Below, piece after piece: positions 7,661 through 17,137 of a DNA stretch of 64,000 bases. Each line of letters begins with the position of its first letter. The first letter of the stretch is position 1. A program made the position numbers and the translations under genes. This DNA is from Bacteroidales bacterium (lineage in GTDB: Bacteria > Bacteroidota > Bacteroidia > Bacteroidales > UBA3663), in NCBI GenBank assembly GCA_024694125.1, contig JAILKE010000024.1, positions 1-64,000 on the forward strand. Reading direction: 5' to 3'. Below the pieces are notes generated by a model. The model was not told the origin of the DNA. It searched no databases and saw only the letters and a list, made by a program, of their open reading frames with translations.

Positions 7661-9106
7661 ATGATGAACATAAGTCAAGAAATAGAAAAAGCACAAAAGG
7701 TGCTTAAAGACGGAGGCAATATTATTAAGACTAGGGATGACCGTGACTTGATATTAGTTGACAAGGACGGAAACATACAGAATACAGATAATTGCGGGTG
7801 GTTACCAGAGAATGATGGGGAAATCAACAAATCTGTGTTTCGTACACGTATTGAACCTTGGTTAACTTCTCTGTTTCAGTCAGAACACCTATCATTACTT
7901 TGTGGTTCTGGAATAACCAATGCCGTTAGTTTTTTGGCTGGTTGCGGTGGCGGCACAACAATGGCTGCAAGTTCTTTTACAACTTATAAAAACGAGATTG
8001 AAGAGTCTGCCAAGAAATCCGCAAAAGCCAGCGGACGTGAAAACGGAAATATAGAAGATCAGATTAGGACTGCAAATGATTTATTGCGTGGTCTTAGGAT
8101 TTTGAATAAAAACACGGAAGCTGATTCATTAGAAAAGGAACTAAATGCTATCATCAGTGCGTTTGCCAAGTCGATTTTGGAGTCTGAAAAGGCCATTGCT
8201 ACAGCTACAGACGATAAACGCGAAAATGCTTATTCCGTATTGGTAAACTTTTTATTGAGCTTTGCAAGCAGAACGGGAAACCGCGAAAGGCTGAATATCT
8301 TTACTACAAACTATGACCGATTGATAGAGGTTGGCGCGGAGTTAGCAGGTATTCATCTTATGGATAGGTTCGTGGGAACAATGATGCCCATATTCCGTTC
8401 ATCCAGACTAAATCTTGATATTCACTATAACCCTCCAGGAATACGTGGTGAGCCTCGCTATTTAGAGGGTGTTGCCCGATTGACCAAATTACACGGTTCT
8501 GTTGATTGGGTACAAAATGAGGACGAAATAAGACGAATTGGATTACCATTTGGAGCTAATGATATTGCGCCTTATTTGAATGCACCAGGTTTGAAAGGGA
8601 CTGATCCACTGAAGTTGATGATATATCCCAATTCTGCCAAAGATAGAGAGACTGCAGAATACCCATATGTGGAACTATTCAGAGACTTTGCTGCTGCTAT
8701 ATGCAGACCTAATAGTACTTTGGTAACATACGGCTATGGTTTTGGGGACGAACATATCAACCGTGTTATTCATGATATGCTTACGATTCCTTCTACACAT
8801 CTGGTCGTTATTTCTTTCAATGACCCGATTGGAAGGATCCTGCAATTCTATTATGAATCCGCTCACTATGCACAGATGTCTGTGCTGATAGGTAGTGACT
8901 TGGGAAATCTTACCAATCTGGCTAACGATTATTTGCCTAAATCAGCTATTGACAGAACCACTATCCGTATGGCAGAACTTCTGCAACATCGTATGGGAGC
9001 AGCTTCAACTGCTTCTTCTACAAGTACAACTTCTACATCTTTGACAGGTTCTGCTTCGTCTACTACCACAACAACGTCAACTTCACAATCAACATTGGCA
9101 AAATGA
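7661..9106 (+). CDS. SIR2-like NADase, defence effector (SIR2-HerA pair)
   Basis: About 481 residues from the ATG at 7661 (or 7664); an in-frame TTG at 7634 would add a poor hydrophobic stretch. SIR2 motifs in order: GSG at 82-84, TTNYD at 215-219 with Asn217, LHGS with the catalytic His278, and GYGFGDEHIN from 358. An insertion rich in Lys, Ser and Glu lies between the first two. In known defence proteins this domain destroys NAD on phage infection. The last 35 or so residues (from 447) are almost only Ser, Thr and Ala, unlike the usual folded ends. The stop overlaps the next start (ATGA), so it is coupled to the HerA ATPase. Confidence 0.88.
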   Translation: MMNISQEIEKAQKVLKDGGNIIKTRDDRDLILVDKDGNIQNTDNCGWLPENDGEINKSVFRTRIEPWLTSLFQSEHLSLLCGSGITNAVSFLAGCGGGTTMAASSFTTYKNEIEESAKKSAKASGRENGNIEDQIRTANDLLRGLRILNKNTEADSLEKELNAIISAFAKSILESEKAIATATDDKRENAYSVLVNFLLSFASRTGNRERLNIFTTNYDRLIEVGAELAGIHLMDRFVGTMMPIFRSSRLNLDIHYNPPGIRGEPRYLEGVARLTKLHGSVDWVQNEDEIRRIGLPFGANDIAPYLNAPGLKGTDPLKLMIYPNSAKDRETAEYPYVELFRDFAAAICRPNSTLVTYGYGFGDEHINRVIHDMLTIPSTHLVVISFNDPIGRILQFYYESAHYAQMSVLIGSDLGNLTNLANDYLPKSAIDRTTIRMAELLQHRMGAASTASSTSTTSTSLTGSASSTTTTTSTSQSTLAK

Positions 9107-11145
9107 CAACAACACCTATTGAACAACTGGCCTCACTTCGAGTTGGAACGGTAGAGTTTATTTCACCTGATAGGATAGAGGTACAGCTTGATATTGAATC
9201 ACCGGATAGCGTGGCGCTAAATACGGGAACACCAAGAAACTTTCCTCGAATCAATGGGTATGTAATGATTCCTGTTGATTTGGGATTTGTAGTTGGACAG
9301 GTGTCGTGGATTACAATTCAACGTTCACCATATCCAAAACGCAGTGGGTTTCAGGATTTCGGTTTGATAGACTTACCTTTTCCATTGAGGAAAATGGAAC
9401 TACAACCTGTTGGAACTTTGATTGCCTCAGAAAAAGGCTATAAGTTTAAGCGTGGACTTGAAACTTTTCCATCAGTTGGTGATATTGTCATCCTTCCAAC
9501 AGAAGAACAATTGAAGTCTATTATCGAGTCTGGTGACAACCGTAGGGTACATATTGGAAATAGCCCGCTTGTTGGAAATGCGAAGGTGATGATAGACCCT
9601 GACAGATTGTTTGGTCGTCATCTGGCCGTTCTTGGTAATACAGGTAGCGGCAAGTCTTGTTCCGTGGCAGGACTTATTAGGTGGTCGCTTGAAAGTGCAA
9701 GCAATAATAAATTCAAGAAAGACTTACCTGTAAACAGTAGATTCATTGTTCTTGACCCTAATGGTGAATACAGTAAAGCGTTTACTGATAAGAAGGACGC
9801 AAATATTTATTCTGTGAATATAGAGGATGGAGATGGTAGAAAACAGTTGGAAGTTCCTTTATGGTTTTGGAATACGGATGAATGGTGTGGCTTTACAAAG
9901 GCATCACCCAAGACTCACCGAACGACCATCGTACATGCGCTAAAGTCTGTGAGGAGTGGTAACGTGTTTGAGGTAGAGAGTAAGGAAAAAGAATTGGCGA
10001 GCTTTGTTCGGACAGTAATCAATACGATAGAAGTTTATAAAACGAAAGGAACGCCATGGGGCAATTTCCCTGGGCCAAAGAATTTCAGAGAATCACTCCA
10101 GAAATGGAATGCCGGAGTAGTATCAGAAGATACGTTTTCGCAAGAACTTAAGGATGCGGTAGCGGCTTTTAATACTAAAGTTGCTGAGTTTGAAACTCAA
10201 AGGGCTCCTCTATATTCTAATCAGGATTATGTGAGATGGAATGTGGATGTTTTGCTCACCTTATTAAAAGATGTTTATTTGAAAGCAGGAGGTAGGGAGG
10301 AGGAGTTCCTGCCTACAGATGAAGATAGTCCCATTCCATTCTCTGGAGAAAATTTTGTGCGCTCCATTGAAGCCAATGCTGAGATTCTCAATACTACGGA
10401 CTATATAGTAACGTTGATGCCTCGCATCAAGACGTTGTTATCGGATGTGAGAGTGAAAAAAGTGATAGATGATTCATCATTGGAGTTAAGTGATTGGCTA
10501 AGTGAATACATCGGTTCGGATTGTAAAGAATCGTTGACGATTATAGACCTGTCTCTCTTGCCTTCTGACGTAACAAGTATAATTACTTCGGTCATTGCCA
10601 GAATGGTGTTTGAGGCACAACAGAGATATCTGAAACTGAATAAAGCATGTCTGCCAACCGTTTTGGTAATGGAGGAAGCACATTATTTCGTGAAACGTTA
10701 TAATGATGATGCAGAGAACACGGGACCAACGATCCAATGCTGCAAGGTGTTTGAGAAGATAGCCCGTGAAGGACGAAAATTTGGATTAGGCCTTGTTTTG
10801 TCATCGCAAAGACCCTCTGAATTATCACCCACAGTTTTGTCACAATGTAATTCCTTCTTGTTGCATAGAATATCCAATGACCGAGACCAAGAATTGGTTC
10901 AACGCTTGCTGCCCGACAATATGCGTGGGATACTGCGAGAGATTCCATCGTTGCCCTCTCAATATGCGGTATTGCTCGGTTGGGCATCAGAACTACCTGT
11001 TATGGTAAAAATGAGAACTCTCCCAGAAGCTCAACGTCCTCAGTCAGATGATCCCGACTATTGGAATGTATGGACTGGTGCAAAGGAACGTAAGATAGAT
11101 TGGAAGAGTATTGCTAATGAGTGGCAAAACAAAAGAACAGAGTAA
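9103..11145 (+). CDS. HerA-type hexameric ATPase of the SIR2-HerA (Nezha) system
   Basis: A 680-residue HerA/FtsK-type ATPase. An N-terminal HAS-barrel region (about 1-110) precedes the P-loop GNTGSGKS at 178-185. Walker B is VLVMEEAH at 520-527, and a sensor and arginine region (SSQRPSELSPTVLSQC) follows. A long charged insertion lies between the Walker motifs. HerA proteins form hexameric rings; in the SIR2-HerA system the ring assembles with SIR2 and both NAD loss and nucleic acid handling are involved. The four-base overlap with the SIR2 gene supports a stoichiometric complex. Confidence 0.88.
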   Translation: MTTTPIEQLASLRVGTVEFISPDRIEVQLDIESPDSVALNTGTPRNFPRINGYVMIPVDLGFVVGQVSWITIQRSPYPKRSGFQDFGLIDLPFPLRKMELQPVGTLIASEKGYKFKRGLETFPSVGDIVILPTEEQLKSIIESGDNRRVHIGNSPLVGNAKVMIDPDRLFGRHLAVLGNTGSGKSCSVAGLIRWSLESASNNKFKKDLPVNSRFIVLDPNGEYSKAFTDKKDANIYSVNIEDGDGRKQLEVPLWFWNTDEWCGFTKASPKTHRTTIVHALKSVRSGNVFEVESKEKELASFVRTVINTIEVYKTKGTPWGNFPGPKNFRESLQKWNAGVVSEDTFSQELKDAVAAFNTKVAEFETQRAPLYSNQDYVRWNVDVLLTLLKDVYLKAGGREEEFLPTDEDSPIPFSGENFVRSIEANAEILNTTDYIVTLMPRIKTLLSDVRVKKVIDDSSLELSDWLSEYIGSDCKESLTIIDLSLLPSDVTSIITSVIARMVFEAQQRYLKLNKACLPTVLVMEEAHYFVKRYNDDAENTGPTIQCCKVFEKIAREGRKFGLGLVLSSQRPSELSPTVLSQCNSFLLHRISNDRDQELVQRLLPDNMRGILREIPSLPSQYAVLLGWASELPVMVKMRTLPEAQRPQSDDPDYWNVWTGAKERKIDWKSIANEWQNKRTE

Positions 11146-11160
11146 TAAGTTTTTTTAATC

Positions 11161-11207
11161 AATCTCAGGCGGGAACTTGCAAAATAACGCAGTTTCCGCC
11201 CGAGATT
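11161..11207. terminator. Bidirectional terminator after the HerA gene
   Basis: ATCTCAGGCGGGAAC (from 11162) pairs with GTTTCCGCCCGAGAT (11192-11206) with one or two mismatches. It lies between the HerA stop and the minus-strand restriction remnant. The T-rich stretch precedes it on the plus strand, so it fits best as a terminator for leftward reading or as a two-way barrier. Confidence 0.55.
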
Positions 11208-11229
11208 ATCAGTCCGAAAGTTAAGCAAA

Positions 11230-11673
11230 TTACTTCGTCACAATATCATACAGTGACTTGTAGTCCTTGGCAACGTCGTAGATGTAGCCGTTGTCGCTGA
11301 TGGCCTTGAAGTGACGACGGGCGCATTCAATCTTGCTCTCCTCAGAGCCACGGAGTTGGGAGCCTTGAAGGTCATTGCCTTTTGTTTCTGCGACGAAATA
11401 GACGTGCTTGACACTGCCCTCCCGGAATGCTACAGCCCAGTCTGGATTGTACTTGCCCATTGGCGTATTTATATAGAAGCCATTCGGTAACTTTGTATAG
11501 ACAACTACGTTATCTTCGTGCTCCAGGGATTCTGCAAAGTTCTTCTCTGTACCCATGCTATCGAGCACTACGAGGTCATAGAGAGATTTGGTTGACTCAA
11601 TAGCGTTGGTGCCAAGTTTGCCTTTACCCCAAGTTCGCACTAATTGAGACGGTTCATTAGCTGTGTCAGCGAG
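11230..11673 (-). pseudogene. C-terminal remnant of a type III restriction subunit (Res)
   Basis: The open frame encodes only the end of a type III restriction enzyme: about 136 residues from a GTG at 11640, or 147 from the preceding in-frame TAA at 11674-11676. The nuclease core shows as NPDWAV and FVAETKG, the PD-ExK motif of Res C-termini, after a GFYINTPMG strand. The helicase domains and the Mod methylase partner are absent, so it cannot be functional. It marks decay at the edge of the defence island. Confidence 0.72.
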
Positions 11674-11676
11674 TTA

Positions 11677-11934
11677 TGCATTTAGCATTGTGCTACTGTG
11701 TACTACAAAGTCGATGTCTCCTGAATGGCATTGGTTTATATTATAATCGGAGGTAGATGTCTGCTGTTGCATTTGTAGGCTCACTGCATTGTCCGAGGAA
11801 AAAATGGGCATCCGAGCGGTGTTGTAATGATGGTATATTGGGCGTAGGTTGAGGTCTGTTGTCTGTGGTTTGTTCGTACGATCTATCTCACGTATTAGGT
11901 TGCAGTAGGACGTAAGTGTATCCGCAAAAATATC
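11677..11934 (-). pseudogene. Unidentified coding remnant in frame with the Res fragment
   Basis: Between stops at 11935-11937 and 11674-11676 the minus strand encodes 86 sensible residues, including CNLIREIDRTNKPQTTDLNL and GDIDFVVHSS. It is in the same frame as the Res fragment, separated by one TAA. Open sequence in another frame just upstream (LHVEYGLDIRIALIRYF) suggests a frameshift as well. I cannot name the family; a transposase-like LNLRPIYHH string is only suggestive. Confidence 0.35.
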
Positions 11935-11937
11935 TTA

Positions 11938-12267
11938 TCAATGCAATGCGAATGTCGAGACCATATTCCACGTGTAGCATATAATTCAGTAGAATAACCT
12001 ACGCTATACGCGGCATATTTGCATAGCAAATATACCTTCTGTCGCACCTTCGGCGCTCGATACAAATGCCTCGCTGCTCCGGTTGAAAGCGGGGGCTCAT
12101 GCCCCCGCCTGTATTCCCGCGGACCTACAGCCCGCTGCCCAACGGTAAACAGTGGAATAATTCAATGTCATTCGTGACCATTTATGGTAAAAATATGCCC
12201 CACACCCTGACAACAGGGAGCGGGGCATTGATTACGTGTTCCGTATGATATTGTACGAAAAGAGAAC
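11938..12267. other. Intergenic region with structured repeat
   Basis: No gene is supported. The stretch holds the tail of a decayed coding region and copy 1 of the structured dispersed repeat (12008-12143). It ends just after the 3' end of the BspA-like gene. Confidence 0.6.
12008..12143. repeat. Structured dispersed repeat, copy 1 of 3
   Basis: The other copies are at 16592-16735 and 37678-37821. Helices in order: GGCATATTTGC with GCAAATATACC (one mismatch here), GCGGGGGC with GCCCCCGC around a 4-base loop, and GCGG (12119-12122) with CCGC (12132-12135). Open frames across it encode an APACIPA-like peptide in all copies, but the copies lack starts and diverge outside the helices. Confidence 0.85.
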
Positions 12268-15200
12268 TTACTTGACCAATACTATTTTGCCGCCACGGAC
12301 ATAGAGGCCATTGCGACGTGGAGTCTGGGCCTTGGTGCCTTCCAGGGTGTAGGTGTTGACTTGGACGGCATCTGCCTCCACTTCCGTCAGACCATTGACC
12401 AAGGTGAAGGTGCCTGTGATGGTCAGGTCACTGGCTGGCATGGTGGCAGGAATCTCGCTCCACCCCGAGAAGGTGTAGCCCTCCTTGATTGGGTCATCCA
12501 GAGGAATGATGACTTTGCCCTCCTTGATAGAGAGAGTCTGATATACCACACCGTCCACAACGTAAGTCAGGGTGTAGTATTGAGGAGCATCGGCATTCTC
12601 GTTGATGAAGAAGAAATCCTTCCACTGGTCCGCTGCCTTGTATGCCTCGATGTTCTCCTTCGGGACATAGAGCGAGCAGTTCCACTTGTTGATATCCTCC
12701 AGGGCCTGACTGCCGCAGGAAGGTGGAACTTCAGCTGTGCTGTAAATCTCGGTCAGTGCCGTGCAGTCGGAGAATGCCTCCTTGCCAATGCTCTGCATAC
12801 CGTCTCCGAAACCGAAGTATCCGAGGCTGGAGCAGCCGGAGAAAGCATAGTTGCCTATCTTGCTGACTCCATCACCAATCTTGACATTCTTCAGTCCAGT
12901 GCAGCCATAGAACTCATTGTCATATATCTCGGTCTCCTGGTCGGTGATGACGATGGTGCGGAGCGAGGTGTTGCGATAGAATGGCGAGTATCCATAGTCT
13001 GCGCTTGTCTGGTAGCTGATCTTGCCACCGATATAGACTGAATCCAATGTACAATCGGCAAACAGGGATGCACTGCCGTTGCTGCCCAGGGACAACACAG
13101 TCTTGCGGTCTGCTATCATTACATCGCCCAATAGTGTGCACTTCTGGAACGCATAGTTGCCGATAGAAGTTACTGATTGAGGGATCTCTATTTCGGGCAA
13201 AACAGAACATCCACTGAAGGCATAACTGCCTACAGTCTGTAAGTTGTCATTGAGGAAAACCGAGGCCAATTTAGAGCACCCAGAGAAAGCGTAACTGCCT
13301 ACCGATTTAATGCTTTTGCCCAGTTGGACAGAGAGCAATGCCGAGCATCCGTAGAAAGCATAGTCTCCAATAGAACTGATGCTGTCGCCCAGGTTACAAG
13401 CAGATAACGTACTGCAATTATAAAAAGCTTGGTTTCCTATGCTGCCATTATTGCGGATATTTGCCTCTTTTAGCTTGGTACATCCGTAGAAAGCGGAATC
13501 GCCAATTGCACCATTGTTACTGATGTCGGCAGTTTTGAGATTGGTACATTCATAAAAAGCAGAACTGCCAATTGCACCATTGTTACTGATGTTGGTAGTT
13601 TTGAGATTGGTACATCCGTAGAAAGCACTTCCTTCAATAATGCCATCTGCCTCGGTGCTAAATCCTTTAAGGTTATTGTTCTTGTATGACAGGTATTGAT
13701 TAATGGATTTTACGTTCATGGCTATACCCTTGAACGACACTGTCTTGCCAATCGAGATGATTGAGTCCTGTGGTAAGTAGGTCACGTCAATGGCATCGCA
13801 GGTGCGTTCCGAAGGATTGACCGGCACATATCTTACTCCATTTACTTCGAACATGGAACTCAGGAAAGGATATACCTTCACATTGCTCAGACTTGTATAG
13901 TTGGAGTTGGCAACGTAATTCACCATACCTGCTGCATTTCCGTAGTTAGTCGGAGGCGTATTGGTCAACCAAAATACTTTAGTAGGTTTGGAGCTAAATG
14001 CGTTGCTGCCGATTTCAGTTACTCCACTACCTATAGTTACAGACTGCAAAGCGGTGCAATCATTGAATGCGTAACCACCAATGATTGTCACGCTGTTTGG
14101 GATGGTGATGCTCGTCAGGCCAGTGCAGCCATTGAAAGCAGAACCACCAATGCTTGTCACGCTGCTTCCGATGGAGATGCTCGTCAGGCCAGTGCAACCA
14201 TAGAAAGCATAATAATCAATGTTTGTCACGCTGTTCGGAATGGTGATGCTTTTTATATCGTTGCGATAATAGAAGGCATATTCTGCAATTCCATCTACAT
14301 TCGGCAAGGTCAAGGTTGTTGCAGTACCTAAATAGTCACAAATATACCGCTTGTCGTCCTTTGTCTGCAAAACATAATCTCCATCTGTTGTATAGTTATT
14401 ATAAACGGCAACAGCATAATAGGCCACATAACCATAGTTGGACGAGCCTTTAGTAATGGATAATGAAGAAAGATTAAAAACTTTTTTGAGATTAGAGCAG
14501 CCTTCGAAAGCAGAACTACCAATGCTTGTCACGCTGTTCGGGATGGTGATGCTCGTCAGACCAGTGCAGCCTTCGAAAGCATGACTGCCAATGCCTGTCA
14601 CGCTGTTCGGAATGGTGATGCTCGTCAGGCCAGTGCAGCCAGAGAAAGCCTCCCTACCAATATTTGTCACGCTGTTTGGGATGGTGATACTCGTCAGGCC
14701 AGTGCAACCTTCGAAAGCCCAACTACCAATGCTTGTCACGCTATTCGGGATGATGATGCTCGTCAGGTCTGTGCAGCCACCGAAAGCATCCTCACCAATG
14801 CTTGTCACGCTGTTCGGGATGGTGATGCTCGTCAGGCCAGTGCAGCCATTGAAAGCTAAATCACCAATGCTTGTCACGCTGTTTGGAATGGTGATGCTCG
14901 TCAGGCCTTTGCAGCCTCGGAAAGCTGCATAACCAATGCTTGTCACGCTATTCGGAATGGTGATGCTCTTCAGGCCAGAGCAGCCATCAAAAGCTGAACT
15001 GCCCATACAACAACAATTAGCATTTATTTCACAACTTGATATGGCCTTGGATTTAGCCTTTATCAAAGCTACGTATGGATTCTCTGTATTGCCTAAATAA
15101 AGAGAATTGTCATATTCGTTGTATTGTAGATTCGTGCAGCCTTTGAAAGCCTCCCAGCCAATGCCTGTCACGCTGTTCGGAATGGTTATGCTCGTCAGGC

Positions 15201-15801
15201 CAGTGCAGCCACGGAAAGTATAATTACCAATGCTTATCACGCTGTTCGGGATGGTGATGCTCGTCAGGCCTTTGCAGCCATCAAAAGCCCCATGACCAAT
15301 GCTTGTCACGCTGTTCGGGATGGTGATGCTCGTCAGGCCAGTGCAGCCATTGAAAGCAACACTGCCAATGCTTGTCACACTGTTCGGAATGGTGATGCTC
15401 GTCAGACCTTTGCAACCATAGAAAGCATAATTACCAATGCTTGTCACGCTGTTCGGGATGGTGATGCTCGTCAGTCCCGTGCAGTCCCAGAAAGCAGAAC
15501 TAATGCTTGTCACGCTGTTCGGAATGGTGATGCTCGTCAGGCCAGTGCAGCCATAGAAAGCAGAACTGCCAATGCTTGTCACGCTATAGGTCTTGCCCGA
15601 ATAAGTGACAGTAGAAGGAATGGTTACAGACCCAGTTATGTATGAAGAATTATAACTTTTATAAGTCACTTCCACTGTCAAGTCCGTGCTTGACGAGATG
15701 CTATAATACAATCCGCCACTATAGAAATCGTAGGCGGAGGCAGATTGGCAGAGGAGCATCAATATGCCCGTCAGCCAGAGGGTGAGTAAAGATTGTTTCA
15801 T
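12268..15801 (-). CDS. BspA-like leucine-rich repeat surface protein
   Basis: An 1177-residue secreted protein. A signal peptide ([20 protein letters not shown]...A, about 1-23) is followed by a long array of LRR_5/BspA repeats of about 23 residues, core [16 protein letters not shown] second, more diverged repeat block follows a non-repeat spacer near residues 650-710. An InlB-like beta repeat (about 1070-1125) and a C-terminal tail ending in [13 protein letters not shown], like type IX or related sorting ends, complete it. Such proteins bind host or microbial ligands at the surface. It is monocistronic, with a leader of about 440 bases containing candidate regulatory folds. Confidence 0.9.
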   Translation of the reverse strand: MKQSLLTLWLTGILMLLCQSASAYDFYSGGLYYSISSSTDLTVEVTYKSYNSSYITGSVTIPSTVTYSGKTYSVTSIGSSAFYGCTGLTSITIPNSVTSISSAFWDCTGLTSITIPNSVTSIGNYAFYGCKGLTSITIPNSVTSIGSVAFNGCTGLTSITIPNSVTSIGHGAFDGCKGLTSITIPNSVISIGNYTFRGCTGLTSITIPNSVTGIGWEAFKGCTNLQYNEYDNSLYLGNTENPYVALIKAKSKAISSCEINANCCCMGSSAFDGCSGLKSITIPNSVTSIGYAAFRGCKGLTSITIPNSVTSIGDLAFNGCTGLTSITIPNSVTSIGEDAFGGCTDLTSIIIPNSVTSIGSWAFEGCTGLTSITIPNSVTNIGREAFSGCTGLTSITIPNSVTGIGSHAFEGCTGLTSITIPNSVTSIGSSAFEGCSNLKKVFNLSSLSITKGSSNYGYVAYYAVAVYNNYTTDGDYVLQTKDDKRYICDYLGTATTLTLPNVDGIAEYAFYYRNDIKSITIPNSVTNIDYYAFYGCTGLTSISIGSSVTSIGGSAFNGCTGLTSITIPNSVTIIGGYAFNDCTALQSVTIGSGVTEIGSNAFSSKPTKVFWLTNTPPTNYGNAAGMVNYVANSNYTSLSNVKVYPFLSSMFEVNGVRYVPVNPSERTCDAIDVTYLPQDSIISIGKTVSFKGIAMNVKSINQYLSYKNNNLKGFSTEADGIIEGSAFYGCTNLKTTNISNNGAIGSSAFYECTNLKTADISNNGAIGDSAFYGCTKLKEANIRNNGSIGNQAFYNCSTLSACNLGDSISSIGDYAFYGCSALLSVQLGKSIKSVGSYAFSGCSKLASVFLNDNLQTVGSYAFSGCSVLPEIEIPQSVTSIGNYAFQKCTLLGDVMIADRKTVLSLGSNGSASLFADCTLDSVYIGGKISYQTSADYGYSPFYRNTSLRTIVITDQETEIYDNEFYGCTGLKNVKIGDGVSKIGNYAFSGCSSLGYFGFGDGMQSIGKEAFSDCTALTEIYSTAEVPPSCGSQALEDINKWNCSLYVPKENIEAYKAADQWKDFFFINENADAPQYYTLTYVVDGVVYQTLSIKEGKVIIPLDDPIKEGYTFSGWSEIPATMPASDLTITGTFTLVNGLTEVEADAVQVNTYTLEGTKAQTPRRNGLYVRGGKIVLVK

Positions 15802-15851
15802 TTTAGTAAATTTTAATGGATATTGTTGTTTTAACTATAGATTATTGGTAA

Positions 15852-15868
15852 TGACTACGTCGTAGTCA
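15852..15868. promoter_or_regulatory. Perfect 17-bp palindrome ahead of the BspA gene
   Basis: TGACTACGTCGTAGTCA is symmetrical about its central T. It lies about 50 bases before the start codon. It could be an operator or an RNA hairpin in the leader; no T-run follows on either strand. Confidence 0.45.
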
Positions 15869-15943
15869 GAAAAATATTTATTGTGTGCGAGTAGTAAGAT
15901 GATTAGTGTGCCTCCTGACTCCAAATTTGGCATCGATTTAAAC

Positions 15944-16031
15944 AAAAAAAGACGGGAGCTTCCACTTGGTTGCTTACCCGCTATTGAGGCTCTCGCATCG
16001 CCCTTCTATAGATAAGCAACGATGAAAGCCC
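15944..16031 (-). promoter_or_regulatory. Candidate attenuator or structured leader RNA of the BspA gene
   Basis: On the minus strand GGGCTTTC (complement of 16024-16031) pairs with GGAAGCTCCC (complement of 15954-15963) with a 2-base bulge. Inside it GTTGCTTA pairs with TAAGCAAC (arms 15969-15976 and 16013-16020). Seven Ts follow at once (15944-15950). One pair is a G-U wobble only on the minus strand, favouring that strand. The fold sits between the promoter and the start codon, so it could end transcription early, or be a small RNA with its own terminator. It matches no riboswitch class I know. Confidence 0.5.
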
Positions 16032-16205
16032 ACGCCTATGAAGTATGTTTACACAAAAGCTGTGCTGATAGGATAGCACAGTGATTGCATATACATAAAT
16101 CACGCGCGGACGCTCTAATCGTTACATTATCATCATAGAAGAAATTTGCGAGATCTCAATAGCGATGATAACGACGTTGTAGCGTCTTTTGTATGAACAA
16201 TAAAA

Positions 16206-16275
16206 TCAATGAGAGAATCCACCACTGTGGCTCATTGATGTGGCAAAGATAAGAAAAATAATTGTTACCTTGAAA
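16206..16275 (-). promoter_or_regulatory. Probable BspA promoter and first leader hairpin
   Basis: TATCTTTG (complement of 16244-16251) is preceded at 20 bases by a near TTTG box (TTTC, complement of 16272-16275). Immediately downstream a hairpin forms from TCAATGAG (16206-16213) and CTCATTGA (16231-16238), with CCAC/GTGG stacked inside. The implied leader is about 440 bases. Confidence 0.5.
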
Positions 16276-16488
16276 TAAATTGCACAAAAAAAATGCAATT
16301 GATGTGCAAAAAACGGGTTAATAGTTTATTTCTCGCAGAGTTTAAGGAGTGTAAGAGAGTTTATTCGTTTGGGTTATCGTTCCCGTTATCAATTCGTTTA
16401 ATTTTTTTTGAACGCAAAATTTGCGAAAACGACGAAGAAGGTTTGTATGAATTTGTTTAATTGGATGATACCTCTTATTACGAAGTTT

Positions 16489-16556
16489 GAGAGTTTATAG
16501 GAGTAAGTATGGAAGTCCTCTGGTAGATGTATATTGATTTCAATTAATGGAGAATA
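16489..16556. repeat. 68-bp direct repeat, copy 1
   Basis: Nearly identical to 16863-16930; both start GAGAGT and end TTAATGGAGAATA, with about four differences. The pair flanks structured repeat copy 2. Confidence 0.8.
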
Positions 16557-16591
16557 TAAAGAACACCGTTTGGGAGTCTTGAAGTCATCCT

Positions 16592-16735
16592 AAACGCGGT
16601 ATATTTGCCATGACAAATATACCTTCTGTCGCACCTTCGGCGCTCGATACAAACCCCTCGCTGCTCCGGTTGAAAACGGGGGCTCACGCCCCCGCCTGTA
16701 TTCCCGCGGACCTTCGGCCCGCCGCCTGACTGGAA
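16592..16735. repeat. Structured dispersed repeat, copy 2 of 3
   Basis: Here the first helix is GGTATATTTG with CAAATATACC, perfect over 10 pairs. The second is CGGGGGC with GCCCCCG. The last is GCGG (16706-16709) with CCGC (16719-16722) around ACCTTCGGC. Confidence 0.85.
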
Positions 16736-16862
16736 CCCGAGTGTAAGAGTGTTTTGTTATGGTCTTGGTTTTCGTCCGAAGTCTTTTTAATTTCTCGCAG
16801 AGGAAAAAGAGTGTAAGAGCGTTTCCTGGGTGCGTTAATCTCTTTCCTCTCTATTTCTCAAT

Positions 16863-16930
16863 GAGAGTATATAGGAGTAAGTATGGAAGACCTCTGGTAG
16901 ATGTATATTGATTTTGATTAATGGAGAATA
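16863..16930. repeat. 68-bp direct repeat, copy 2
   Basis: Partner of 16489-16556; see that entry. The shared region extends further left in weaker form. Confidence 0.8.
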
Positions 16931-17065
16931 CTTGACGGCCTAACTGGGAAGAGTGGAAAGGTTTGCAAAGGAGCTTTCGTCCGTTTCGATTCTTTCGTGT
17001 TCACTTAAATAAGCAGATTGAACAAGATAGAAACGGATTTTCGGTTAACGTTCTGATTTCGTAAG

Positions 17066-17137
17066 AAGTATAGCCAAGTATAGGCAAAAGTATAGGGGGG
17101 TAAAATTTGGATTGGGGAAATATGATTAGTACCTTTG
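17066..17137 (+). promoter_or_regulatory. Strong orphan promoter with AAGTATAG direct repeats
   Basis: AAGTATAG occurs at 17066-17073, 17076-17083 and 17088-17095. Ten bases on come TTTG (17106-17109), 20 bases, and TACCTTTG (17130-17137). There is no plus-strand gene downstream; the next gene is convergent. The same layout recurs at 35287-35358 on the minus strand, and two AAGTATAG units precede the pyrG promoter. Confidence 0.7.

Larger units (their letters stand above)
16276..17065. other. Intergenic repeat region
   Basis: No gene is supported in these 790 bases. It consists of a duplicated segment (16329-16556 resembling 16791-16930) on both sides of structured repeat copy 2, plus A/T-rich filler. 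TTTCTCGCAGAG followed by GAGTGTAAGAG occurs in both halves. Confidence 0.6.

Noticed and set aside
14581-14932. Plus-strand open frames inside the BspA gene
   Set aside because: Antisense readings of the LRR repeats, with periodic peptide and no family.
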